Shown piece by piece: positions 16,852 to 24,612 of a stretch of 64,000 nt of DNA. Numbering within the stretch: position 1 is the stretch's first letter; every line of letters starts with the position of its first letter. The position numbers and the translations under genes were made by a program. The notes under the pieces were generated by a model. The model searched no databases. It worked only from the letters and a program-made list of their open reading frames with translations, and was not told the DNA's origin. The stretch lies in assembly GCF_000498755.1 (NCBI RefSeq), contig NZ_AXUS01000015.1, positions 1 through 64,000 on the forward strand. Reading direction: 5' to 3'. Source of the stretch: Clostridioides mangenotii TR. GTDB taxonomy: Bacteria > Bacillota > Clostridia > Peptostreptococcales > Peptostreptococcaceae.

Positions 16852-18207
16852 TCACCCTATATTTTTTATATATCTAATTCCAGATGATTTTACTTCCTCA
16901 ATTTCTATCTTTTCAAGTTCAGCCACTCGTCTAAACTCTTTCCAAAATTTCGAGGTGCTATCAGTACCTTTTGTAGCAACAGAATTTACGTTACACCAAT
17001 CTCTATAATCATCTATAAGTTCTTTTTTTTGTATTTTTCCTCCTTTATCATATTGTATATTTTCACTAAAGTACATTCTGACTGGATCTTGACTACTTTT
17101 ATATTCTTTAGTAATTTTATTTATTGCCTTAGATTCACTAAAAATATAATTATTTTTAATCAACCTATGCATTCCATCAATAGCCCATTTTAAAATACCC
17201 TCTCTTTCTTTTCTAAGCTTGTCTAATAAATTGACATCCTTTTGCTCATCAGATATCATATTTTCAAATGGTATAATTTTGAGCCTTCTATAAAAACCAT
17301 GACTATTATCAGGTGTATTTGGCAGCGTATTGCTTATAAATACTAGCTTTGATGTGGGTTTATATTCAAAAGGTTCTTTATATTTTTGATTTATTGTAAT
17401 TGTGTCACCGCTAGTTAAAGCTTTCAGCCTTTCTGTCTCAAAGTCCCCGTCATTTTCAGTAGATACATTTACTTTCTTTCCTACTATATTAGCAATAGTA
17501 AAGTTTTCGTTCATCTGTTTAAGTGAAACAGATGATACATTATTGACACCAACCATATCAATTATCACATCTGCTAACACACTTTTACCATTACTCCCTA
17601 TGCCATAAAGAAGAAAGAACTTTTGAGCTTTATTAGAGTCAATCAGGATATAACCTAACATTTCCTGTATAACGTTTATTAGTTCATTATCTCCGCACAT
17701 AGACTCCTCAATAAACTTGATAAATTTAGGACACTTCGCATTTTTATTGTAGTTATTGGCTACTTTGCTAGTGACTATAATATTTGGACTATATTCAATA
17801 ATACTCATAGAATTTATATCATATATGCCATTATTAAAAAAAATATAGTTATTATAAACAGGTATCTCTGTCATAATATCTACCTCTCTCTTTAAAATTT
17901 CTTTTACTATACTACTAATACTAAGAGTCCAAAGCCTTCTATCAATTTCATCAATAATAAACTTTATAATTATCTCAAGCTCTAAATCTTTTACTTTATC
18001 GGTAGTCCCTGTCTTATAGTTGTATAGCATAAAAGTTCCATCTATACATCTAATATTGACTAGATCCTTGAACTCATTTACAAATTTTTTCTTGTCTAGT
18101 TTGATACCTTTTTCATCTTCTATAACTGTTTTCCTGTAAAGATTTTCTATAGTTAACCTTTTTTTATTTATATATAAATATGAAAAATCTTTCTTCGTAT
18201 TTGTCAT
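16852..18207 (-). CDS. D5/P4-type superfamily 3 helicase (Cch-like position)
   Basis: 451 aa. A D5_N-type region (about 110-200) precedes an SF3 ATPase: Walker A GIGSNGKS (202-209), Walker B region KKVNVSTEND, sensor KLVFISNTLPN, arginine finger candidate GFYRRLKI. A winged-helix-like tail (KKELIDDYRDWCNV) follows. No primase catalytic domain is visible. In SCC islands a helicase (Cch) precedes ccr and is thought to replicate the excised circle; the order helicase-small ORF-recombinase here is the same. Phage and P4-like plasmids carry related proteins. Confidence 0.82.
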   Translation of the reverse strand: MTNTKKDFSYLYINKKRLTIENLYRKTVIEDEKGIKLDKKKFVNEFKDLVNIRCIDGTFMLYNYKTGTTDKVKDLELEIIIKFIIDEIDRRLWTLSISSIVKEILKREVDIMTEIPVYNNYIFFNNGIYDINSMSIIEYSPNIIVTSKVANNYNKNAKCPKFIKFIEESMCGDNELINVIQEMLGYILIDSNKAQKFFLLYGIGSNGKSVLADVIIDMVGVNNVSSVSLKQMNENFTIANIVGKKVNVSTENDGDFETERLKALTSGDTITINQKYKEPFEYKPTSKLVFISNTLPNTPDNSHGFYRRLKIIPFENMISDEQKDVNLLDKLRKEREGILKWAIDGMHRLIKNNYIFSESKAINKITKEYKSSQDPVRMYFSENIQYDKGGKIQKKELIDDYRDWCNVNSVATKGTDSTSKFWKEFRRVAELEKIEIEEVKSSGIRYIKNIG

Positions 18208-18492
18208 CTATTTACCTCCACATTTTAATTTGTAAAAATTTTTAATCATATATCCATTTTTAAATGCGCATTTAATTAATCAAATATTAACACCTATACT
18301 TAGTATTTTCAAGTATTACATCTAGCCATTTAAAATGATTATTCATATCTCTGAATAAAATACCGATTTAGTATTAAATTTTATGGTATAATTTCAAATT
18401 ATAAGTATTTTTTTAATATAACTGTAGAGAAGATTCATCACACCCATTTTATATTTATTCATTAAAAAAAATATATAATAGGAGGACTTTGT
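18208..18492. other. divergent intergenic region, possible island replication origin
   Basis: 285 bp, very AT-rich, between the helicase and the ArgR-like relic. No clear iterons were found. By analogy with SCC an origin could lie here; this is only a location argument. Confidence 0.2.
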
Positions 18493-19021
18493 ATGACATT
18501 TGAAAAAAAATATCAAAACCTTTCAAAAAATGATAATAATGACTCTGAGATAGCATTACAAATAATTAAAAAAAATCTAAAAAAACGAAAATTTGAAACG
18601 CAAACACAGATGGTAAGTTTTTTAAAAAGCAATGGAATCTATATTTCCCAAGCAACATTATCTAGAATATTAAGTGAAAATAATATTGTAAAAGGTGATG
18701 CAGGCTATATGAAGATACTATAGAAAGGATTAAATCTAGCCGATTAAGTGAGATAATGAATAGGTCAAATACTTTTGTCAATAGACCTATGGTGTATGGT
18801 TTTACGGCGAACGAAGAAAAAGATAGAAAAATATATTTTCTATTTCTAAAATTAGACATTGGTTTTGAAACTTTTTATATGAAGTTTTATCTGATTACCT
18901 TGGTAAGAATACATTTAGTTATTCAGTTGGACATGGTTGTATCCAAGTTTATCATAAAAATCTGGCTGTGTTAAATAGAATCTACAATGAATTATATTTG
19001 ATCAAAAAGGGTAATAAGTAA
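18493..19021 (+). pseudogene. ArgR-like winged-helix regulator, two frameshifts
   Basis: Starts with GGAGG and ATG at 18493. Residues 20-60 (ALQIIKKNLKKRKFETQTQM, then SQATLSRILSENNIVKG) match the ArgR N-terminal winged helix (TQ.EL, TQATVSRDI). The frame shifts near 18710 into YEDTIERIKSSRLSEIMNRS and again near 18880 into EVLSDYLGKNTFSYSVGHGC, ending at 19019. The C-terminal part does not look like the arginine-binding domain. It is divergent to the helicase, so possibly the lost regulator of the island core. Confidence 0.6.
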
Positions 19022-19117
19022 TAATTTATTTGATTTTAGATATAACTTTAATAGCACACAAAATTATTTTAAAATCTAAAGGTATAAATTAAAAAGAGTC
19101 AATCTACTTTTCTAAAT

Positions 19118-19155
19118 AATAAAAGCGATAGCATTAAATAGCTATCGCTTTTATT
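19118..19155. terminator. bidirectional terminator
   Basis: AATAAAAGCGATAG pairs with CTATCGCTTTTATT (14 bp, loop CATTAAATAG). It lies between convergent genes and serves both. Confidence 0.8.
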
Positions 19156-19316
19156 ATTTCAGATTTTTATATATACTTTAACAAGGGCTAAAGTTAACTA
19201 ATTAAGTACACTCGATTTTAAGATAAAAAACCTTAAAATTCAGCTTCCATCTCAGCTAAACCAATCCAAACTAACTTTTCTTTCTTATTTCAGCTACTTA
19301 TTATTCAATATTGATT

Positions 19317-20213
19317 TTAATAGAAATCTGATCCTTCCCCTACTGTTCCATCCCAATATACTATTACACCACCATCACCTTGTTCAATACTAGGGTCAAC
19401 AGGATATACTTCATAATAATAACCTTGCTCACCACTTATACCTGAGTATAATTCGTACCCTTTCAAATTATTTTGAACATACTCTTCAGCTAACTCTCTA
19501 GCTTTACCAAATGTTAACCCAGGAGAACCTTCTTTACTAGTATTGTTATCAGTGTCAGCAATGTCTACATTTGTATTATTATCATCGTATTCTATGTCTT
19601 GAGTTAAATCATAATTAAATTCAAATGTAACTCCTAAAACCTCCTCTAACCTCTCTATACATTTAGTATTCTTTACTCCGCTATTTTCTATCATTTTCTT
19701 AAGAACTTCTATTTGATTGCTAAATTTATCAATATTCTTTTGATCATCATCCGTAATGTTATCTTTTTCTTTTAATTTATTTTTTTCTTCGATTAACTTT
19801 ATCATATCACCATTTAGTTTTACTCTATTTGAAAATATATCTATTAATTGATCATGGTATTTATTAACGTTTTCATCATTTGTTCTGAATTTAGATAAGC
19901 TCTCAACAAGTTCTTTATGTTGAGCTTTAGATGCCTTATAGTATTCGATACTATCTCTATCTGGATGATGGACTTTTTCACCATATTTTTTATACAATTT
20001 ATTAAATAAATTTTGAAACTCATCTACATACTCATAGTTTTCTATCTTCTTTGCTTTATCTGTTAACGTAACCTCTACTCCATTTACTATCTTTGTTGTC
20101 TTTTCTTTATTTATATCTTGCTTATTATTTGCGTTATTTCCTATGTTACCATTAGAACAAGCAACTAATCCTAATGAAATTATCACAGCAAAAACTAACA
20201 GTACTTTTTTCAT
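19317..20213 (-). CDS. lipoprotein, PepSY-like C-terminus
   Basis: 298 aa. ATG at 20213 with TGGAGGTA nine bases upstream; an in-frame codon 14 residues earlier lacks a site. The signal peptide ends in a lipobox (LGLVACS). The middle is charged and coiled-coil-like (about 60-190). The last 60 residues (FGKARELAEEYVQNNLKGY, YYYEVYPVDP, VIVYWDGTVGEG) resemble a PepSY-type fold, although conserved residues are few. The role is unknown; it is membrane-anchored, facing outward. Confidence 0.6.
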   Translation of the reverse strand: MKKVLLVFAVIISLGLVACSNGNIGNNANNKQDINKEKTTKIVNGVEVTLTDKAKKIENYEYVDEFQNLFNKLYKKYGEKVHHPDRDSIEYYKASKAQHKELVESLSKFRTNDENVNKYHDQLIDIFSNRVKLNGDMIKLIEEKNKLKEKDNITDDDQKNIDKFSNQIEVLKKMIENSGVKNTKCIERLEEVLGVTFEFNYDLTQDIEYDDNNTNVDIADTDNNTSKEGSPGLTFGKARELAEEYVQNNLKGYELYSGISGEQGYYYEVYPVDPSIEQGDGGVIVYWDGTVGEGSDFY

Positions 20214-20471
20214 GTAAATATCTACCTCCATTCTTAATAAAAATGTAAAAAACAATAAACTACATCATATAGTTATTCACTAACTATAGCATCTCTATTT
20301 AGTGCTACTTATCAGTTAATGTATTAATATTACTAACCTTTTCATAAACCCTCCTTAAAAAATTTATAAATATTTTTATACTAAAATCTTATAACTAAGT
20401 AATAGTGCAGATTCTTACAGATAACAACAAACCTTAATCAATTATTTACTATATAAAACCATAAGTTTTTA

Positions 20472-20789
20472 TTAATTATTTTCCTCAAACAATTCGGATT
20501 CCTCTAAATTTGTAGTATCAGTATCATTACTATTTTTAAAGACTTTTTGTGATATAAATTTAATGGTAATAACCACTACTCCTGCTAAAACAGCCCATTT
20601 AATAATAGGTAATATTGAAATTATTAAAAATGCTATTCCTTCCCCTAATATACCAACTATAAGACTTGATATTACACAACATATCATCCAGATGCTACCC
20701 AATGCTTTAAAACTATAAAATTCAAAAATTCCACTCTTTATGACTCTCCAAAATATAACTGTACCAAGAATTATTGCAATGACTACCAT
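20472..20789 (-). CDS. small membrane protein
   Basis: 105 aa with three predicted helices and an acidic tail (DTDTTNLEESELFEENN). ATG at 20789 is placed by GGGGTGA six bases upstream; the ATG at 20804 lies before that site. It lies 23 bp downstream of an XRE regulator gene and is probably co-transcribed. Not recognised. Confidence 0.6.
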   Translation of the reverse strand: MVVIAIILGTVIFWRVIKSGIFEFYSFKALGSIWMICCVISSLIVGILGEGIAFLIISILPIIKWAVLAGVVVITIKFISQKVFKNSNDTDTTNLEESELFEENN

Positions 20790-20812
20790 TTTATCACCCC
20801 TCATTATTATTT

Positions 20813-21004
20813 TTAATCTAATAATTCACTATAACTAACTTCTAATACTTCTGCTATTTTTCTAAGTGTATCAATTGAAGGATTACTTCTACCTACTTCA
20901 ATATCAGATAAAAAAGTATTAGAAATACCTACTTTTTTAGCTAATTCAATCTGTTTAATCTTCTTTTTCATTCTCTCTTCTTTTATCTTACGACCTACTT
21001 TCAA
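20813..21004 (-). CDS. XRE-family regulator (short)
   Basis: 63 aa, almost only a helix-turn-helix (KQIELAKKVGISNTFLSDIE, NPSIDTLRKIAEVLEV). TTG start at 21004 with AGGAGG eight bases upstream; the GTG at 21013 overlaps that site. It is paralogous to the divergent gene at 21181, sharing TFLSDIE.GR.NPSIDTL. It probably controls the small membrane protein and the divergent promoter. Confidence 0.8.
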   Translation of the reverse strand: MKVGRKIKEERMKKKIKQIELAKKVGISNTFLSDIEVGRSNPSIDTLRKIAEVLEVSYSELLD

Positions 21005-21110
21005 AACCCTCACCTCCTATTTTCATTTTACGTTATTAAAGTAATTAAAGCAATATTTTTACGTTTCCAGAGTAATCACACTTATAAAAGATTAACTTTT
21101 TTATTTTAAT

Positions 21111-21167
21111 TAGACTTTTTTGATTATATATAGTATAATTTTCTACAAATATACGTTATAAACGTAT
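21111..21167 (+). promoter_or_regulatory. promoter and palindromic operator
   Basis: TAGACT (21111-21116), 17-bp spacer, TATAAT (21134-21139). A perfect palindrome, ATACGTT-ATA-AACGTAT (21151-21167), sits just past the start site. TACGTT half-sites recur at 21029 and 21060 toward the divergent gene. Typical XRE cross-regulation; inferred. Confidence 0.7.
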
Positions 21168-21180
21168 TAAGGAGGTTTTT

Positions 21181-21507
21181 ATGATATCTTCAAAGTTAAG
21201 AGATCTTAGAAAATTTAAAAAAATGAGTTTAAAAACGTTGAGTGAGCTTACAGGAATATCTATTACATTTTTAAGTGATATTGAGCATGGAAGAGGTAAT
21301 CCTTCTATTGATACATTAAAAGCTATCTCAAGTGCTTTTAATGTAAGCCCATCTTATTTCATTGATGACATAGTTTCTAATAAAAGTGTAAATAATGAAA
21401 TTCTTGAACTCATTAAAGACTACGACAACTGGAATAACAGTGATAAAGAAGAACTTATCTATTACCTTAAGGCTAAGAAAACGATTAGAAATTATAAAAA
21501 CAACTAG
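21181..21507 (+). CDS. XRE-family regulator with C-terminal extension
   Basis: 108 aa. Helix-turn-helix at residues 5-60 (LKTLSELTGISITFLSDIEH), then an acidic helical tail (about 70-108) likely for oligomerisation. AAGGAGG six bases before the ATG. Faces the 63-aa paralogue across a shared operator region and ends at a strong terminator. Confidence 0.85.
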   Translation: MISSKLRDLRKFKKMSLKTLSELTGISITFLSDIEHGRGNPSIDTLKAISSAFNVSPSYFIDDIVSNKSVNNEILELIKDYDNWNNSDKEELIYYLKAKKTIRNYKNN

Positions 21508-21590
21508 TTTCTATTGAATTAGCTTTATTTGAAATTTCTATTCATTTTAGACCTGATTTATTATTATATCTAGATTTTTCTATTTATTGT

Positions 21591-21633
21591 AAATAGACCT
21601 TGTTACTTTAAATTAGAAACAAGGTCTATTTTT
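21591..21633 (+). terminator. rho-independent terminator
   Basis: AAATAGACCTTGTT pairs with AACAAGGTCTATTT (14 bp), followed by T's. Terminates the XRE gene at 21181. Confidence 0.85.
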
Positions 21634-21674
21634 AAAGATGAATAAACTATTAAATAGTTATCATACATTGTTAG

Positions 21675-21791
21675 CTAATCTTTAATTTTATTCCATATCT
21701 CACTTACTGATATTCCGAATCTATCCCTTGCAATATCAATCGCTTTTTCAGGATCTAATCCTTCAGCGATCAATCTAAAAACAAATGCCAT
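21675..21791 (-). CDS. 38-aa small protein
   Basis: MAFVFRLIAEGLDPEKAIDI followed by ARDRFGISVSEIWNKIKD, preceded by GGAGG six bases upstream. One amphipathic helix-turn-helix-like fold. Lies 46 bp downstream of the DUF960 gene on the same strand. Not recognised, but the start signal and codon use support expression. Confidence 0.6.
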   Translation of the reverse strand: MAFVFRLIAEGLDPEKAIDIARDRFGISVSEIWNKIKD

Positions 21792-21837
21792 TACTATCCT
21801 CCACATAACTTTCTCCCTCTTATATAATTTTTAATCT

Positions 21838-22131
21838 CTAGTACTCTGTAGCTAACAACATTGTGCTATAATAGCCAGCATCTATTACATAAATCTTAAT
21901 TGAGGATTTAATTTTATCTGTAATTAAGTAAGATACTTTTATATATCTAGAATCCTCTTGTTTATGTACAATTTCTAAAGCTCCCTCTTCTATTGGGATT
22001 AATTCAAATATCTGAAGGTAATCTTTTTCTACTTTTAGTTCATCTATTTTATTCCATAGTATAATTTGTACGCTTACTGGTATTTCATTTTGAACACCTG
22101 CTGTCATATATCTGTTCTCTTTATTGAACAT
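21838..22131 (-). CDS. DUF960 family protein
   Basis: 97 aa. The N-terminal RYMTAGVQNEIP, middle DYLQIFEL and C-terminal IKIYVIDAGYYSTMLLATEY match DUF960. This family recurs in staphylococcal SCC elements near ccr and in other Firmicute mobile DNA; function unknown. It follows the 113-aa gene, and a decayed copy of the same two-gene module lies at 24240-24510. Confidence 0.75.
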   Translation of the reverse strand: MFNKENRYMTAGVQNEIPVSVQIILWNKIDELKVEKDYLQIFELIPIEEGALEIVHKQEDSRYIKVSYLITDKIKSSIKIYVIDAGYYSTMLLATEY

Positions 22132-22230
22132 ATTACCACTCCTTTAGTTTTCTATTTTTCAGATTAAATACAACATCATCTCCATTAGAACGTTGTTTTT
22201 AAATTGCTTGTGAAACAATTAATTTGGGCA

Positions 22231-22274
22231 AAATAAAAAGCACTCTAAACAAATATCTCTATTTGAGTAAAGTG
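22231..22274 (-). terminator. hairpin after 113-aa gene
   Basis: AGCACT/AGTGCT with further pairing of CAAAT/ATTTG inside, followed on the minus strand by TTTTTATTTT. Confidence 0.65.
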
Positions 22275-22616
22275 CTATTTTAGTAGCTCATCTGTTATTT
22301 TATTTTTTGTAATTACTACTACACTGTAATCTGTTGATAGTAAGTATAGTGTGGAGTTATAAATCTCATTATCTGATGTGTAAATTACATCACTATACTC
22401 TTCTATTAGACCTTTTAGTACATTTTCTTTTAGCTCTTTTACTTCTTCTATACTCTTTGGTATGCAAATGTGACCTCCATCATCAGTAAGCTTTCGATCA
22501 ACCCCATAGTTGTTATTTAGTTTTTTAATAATTGTTTTTATATACTCCGATAATCTATCGGGTAATTCCTTTTCCAACCTTATAATATCTTCTGTCTGAA
22601 AGATTTTATCTATCAT
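22275..22616 (-). CDS. hypothetical protein, mobile-element associated
   Basis: 113 aa, no family recognised. Soluble; DDGGHICIPKSIEEVKELK in the middle, then YSTLYLLSTDYSVVV-like beta strands. GGAGG precedes the ATG. A degraded homologue lies at about 24295-24510 beside a degraded DUF960 copy, so the pair moves as a module. Confidence 0.6.
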   Translation of the reverse strand: MIDKIFQTEDIIRLEKELPDRLSEYIKTIIKKLNNNYGVDRKLTDDGGHICIPKSIEEVKELKENVLKGLIEEYSDVIYTSDNEIYNSTLYLLSTDYSVVVITKNKITDELLK

Positions 22617-22654
22617 ATTTATACCTCCATTTTTAAATTAAAAAATAAAAAACA

Positions 22655-22702
22655 TATGCTTCGCTATTTGCTATGCATACCTTCTACTCACTACATTTTA
22701 TG
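22655..22702. repeat. radC 3' flank repeat
   Basis: Shares the TATGCTTCGC...TTTGCT.TGCATAC...TACTCACTACA.TTTATG pattern with 2572-2622. Confidence 0.55.
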
Positions 22703-22709
22703 ATTTTAC

Positions 22710-22959
22710 TTAAAACTAAAGTATGTATCAATCTCTACTATTATATGGTCAATCACCTCTATTCCTAATGATTCTCCATATTCTTTTAGCATTTTGGTTA
22801 TATTTCCATCCTCTCTACTGTAATTTGGATTGCCTACGGATGGATATGAAAACATATTATTTTTGAAGCATCACACAGAATACCAGCTTTAAAAATTACC
22901 CTTGGATGAAATATCACTGAATCTATGCTTCCTATGCTTACTAAAATTTTATCTACCAT
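22710..22959 (-). pseudogene. radC-family (JAB metalloprotein) remnant
   Basis: Reads VSIGSIDSVIFHPRVIFKAG, CDASKIICFHIHP, then after a one-base loss SVGNPNYSREDGNITKMLKE and LGIEVIDHIIVEIDTYFSFK-stop. This is the RadC/JAB core (H.HP motif, S/D metal ligands). The N-terminal third and a ribosome-binding site are missing. radC genes are common cargo of SCC and other mobile elements. Confidence 0.8.
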
Positions 22960-23006
22960 TATATTTTTATTTGTTTTTTTATACAGCTATAAATTTTTAT
23001 AAATAA

Positions 23007-23047
23007 AATAGCATTTTACTCAAATAATTTGAATAGAATGCTATTTT
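23007..23047 (-). terminator. hairpin terminator
   Basis: AAAATAGCATT pairs with AATGCTATTTT with inner CAAAT/ATTTG pairing. Terminates the gene pair at 23070-23935 and resembles the hairpin at 22231. Confidence 0.65.
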
Positions 23048-23069
23048 GTTAAATCGTTTATTTGTACTT

Positions 23070-23299
23070 TTATTTAGTAATTTCATCTATTTCCTCTAAT
23101 AAAATCTTTGTCATATCACTACTCTTTTTCTCAATACTATTTAATAAACTTTCTATTGAAATAATATTTATAATTTTATCCATCAACTTTCCATCATCTT
23201 TAATCTCATTATAAATAAAATCAAGCAATAAAAAAGCTATCTGATCCTCGATATCATAATCTTCAGGACTCGCAATTCTATGGTTTATTAAATCCCAAT
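23070..23299 (-). pseudogene. C-terminal extension frame of the 215-aa membrane protein
   Basis: Directly after the stop of the 23288-23935 gene, a second frame reads NWDLINHRIASPEDYDIEDQ, then IAFLLLDFIYNEIKDDGKLM and so on to 23070, with no start codon of its own. It most likely belongs to the upstream protein through a one-base shift near 23295. Confidence 0.5.
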
Positions 23300-23935
23300 T
23301 TCTCTAGATTTATTCCCAATATTAATATATGTGGAATTATAACACTCTGAGTCTTCTCCATACACAGCTATTACTAAATCAATATTACCTAAAAGTGTTA
23401 TTTTTGTCTTATTAATAATAGCTAATTTAACTTTGTTTTCTGCTGTTTTATCCATATAAATATTTGTTTTATCTGGTTTTGGAATGTTTACAAACTCTAC
23501 TAATCTTTCTTTTAGGAATTCTTCATATTCTCTTAAAAACAAACTATACTCCTTTTGCAACTCTTCCTCAAAGCAATTAATTAAATCTTTATACTCCTCT
23601 AATAATTTTTTAGATTCTAAAGAAAGGTAAACTCTTTTAGATGCTTTCAAATATTCAAATGGTTTTTTCAAATTTATAAACCACTGTTGTAAAATGTCTT
23701 TATCTAAATTCTTCTCCATTGTATAGACTTTATTAATTTCTGCCATAACGTCTTCTAAGCAAGTACAATATGGAATTAATATTTGTTCTAATTTCTCCCT
23801 TTGTAATTGAATCTTATTTTTTACTTTTTCTGCTCTGGACGTCGATACATAGGATATAACTCCACCTATTATTACTGCTATTATTGTCCAAACTGGCTCA
23901 AATTTTTTATCTAGTAATTCAAATAACTGCTCCAT
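23288..23935 (-). CDS. membrane-anchored coiled-coil protein
   Basis: 215 aa. One N-terminal helix (residues 15-33, VWTIIAVIIGGVISYVST) is followed by a long Lys/Glu-rich helical cytoplasmic region. ATG at 23935 with GGAGAG upstream. The family is not recognised; gene neighbours are island genes. The reading frame probably continued into 23070-23299 before a shift, giving about 290 aa. Confidence 0.6.
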   Translation of the reverse strand: MEQLFELLDKKFEPVWTIIAVIIGGVISYVSTSRAEKVKNKIQLQREKLEQILIPYCTCLEDVMAEINKVYTMEKNLDKDILQQWFINLKKPFEYLKASKRVYLSLESKKLLEEYKDLINCFEEELQKEYSLFLREYEEFLKERLVEFVNIPKPDKTNIYMDKTAENKVKLAIINKTKITLLGNIDLVIAVYGEDSECYNSTYINIGNKSREIGI

Positions 23936-24612
23936 TGTAATCTCTCCTTAATGATATATATGTAATTATTCGACTAATTCCAAACCTAATTATATAAATT
24001 TTTTTATTTACTCTAGAAATCCCTTTTTTCTCTTAACCTATCTATAATGAATCACCTCATGGCATACTGCATATAGTATTACAATATCATGACTTAAAGC
24101 ATTTCTTTCTTTCCAAATTTAGTACCATAACTATATATTATCATGCAATCTATTATATTACTATTTTTAGGAAATCTATTATTAATTAAGTGTGTAAAAT
24201 ATTATCTATTTGTATTATATACAATCTATATTTAATTCATCTATTTAATTCAATAGTACAATTTGTACGCCTACTGATATTTCATTTTAAACAATAAAGT
24301 GTAGGGTTGTATTTCTCTCTCTGACATGTAAATCACTTCGCTGTACTCTTCTATCTGATCTCTTATTATATTTTTCCTGAGTTTTTCACGTCTTCGACAC
24401 ACAGTAGTATACAAATATATCCGCCGTCAACAGTGAGATTTAGTAAACCATTGTAATTATCATTTTTAAGCTGACTTTTATGAACCAATACCAATTTTAA
24501 ATAATATATCTTTGAATAAAATTAATTATCTAATCTATTTTATTAATATTGTTAAATTATGGATTATATATTTTTTATGATATAATTGAATATATCGTAA
24601 AAAGGAGTATAA
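23936..24612. other. gene-free decayed segment
   Basis: No intact gene. 24046-24115 (minus) encodes ERNALSHDIVILYAVCHEVI then HYR-stop, with an HExxH-like zinc-peptidase motif. 24240-24510 is the decayed DUF960/113-aa module. The rest is AT-rich with nothing further recognised. The promoter of the restriction gene lies in the last 100 bp. Confidence 0.5.
24240..24510 (-). pseudogene. second DUF960 / 113-aa module, decayed
   Basis: 24250-24290 matches the DUF960 5' end (TACAATTTGTACGC.TACTG.TATTTCATTTT, compare 22062). 24295-24510 matches the 113-aa gene (compare 22340-22530: TGTAAAT.AC.TC.CT.TACTCTTCTAT). Same order, many substitutions and indels. Confidence 0.65.

Noticed and set aside
22204-22222. 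TTGCTTGTGAAACAATT as another rlmH-tail copy
   Set aside because: Only about 12 of 17 positions match and the flanks show no homology to the good copies.
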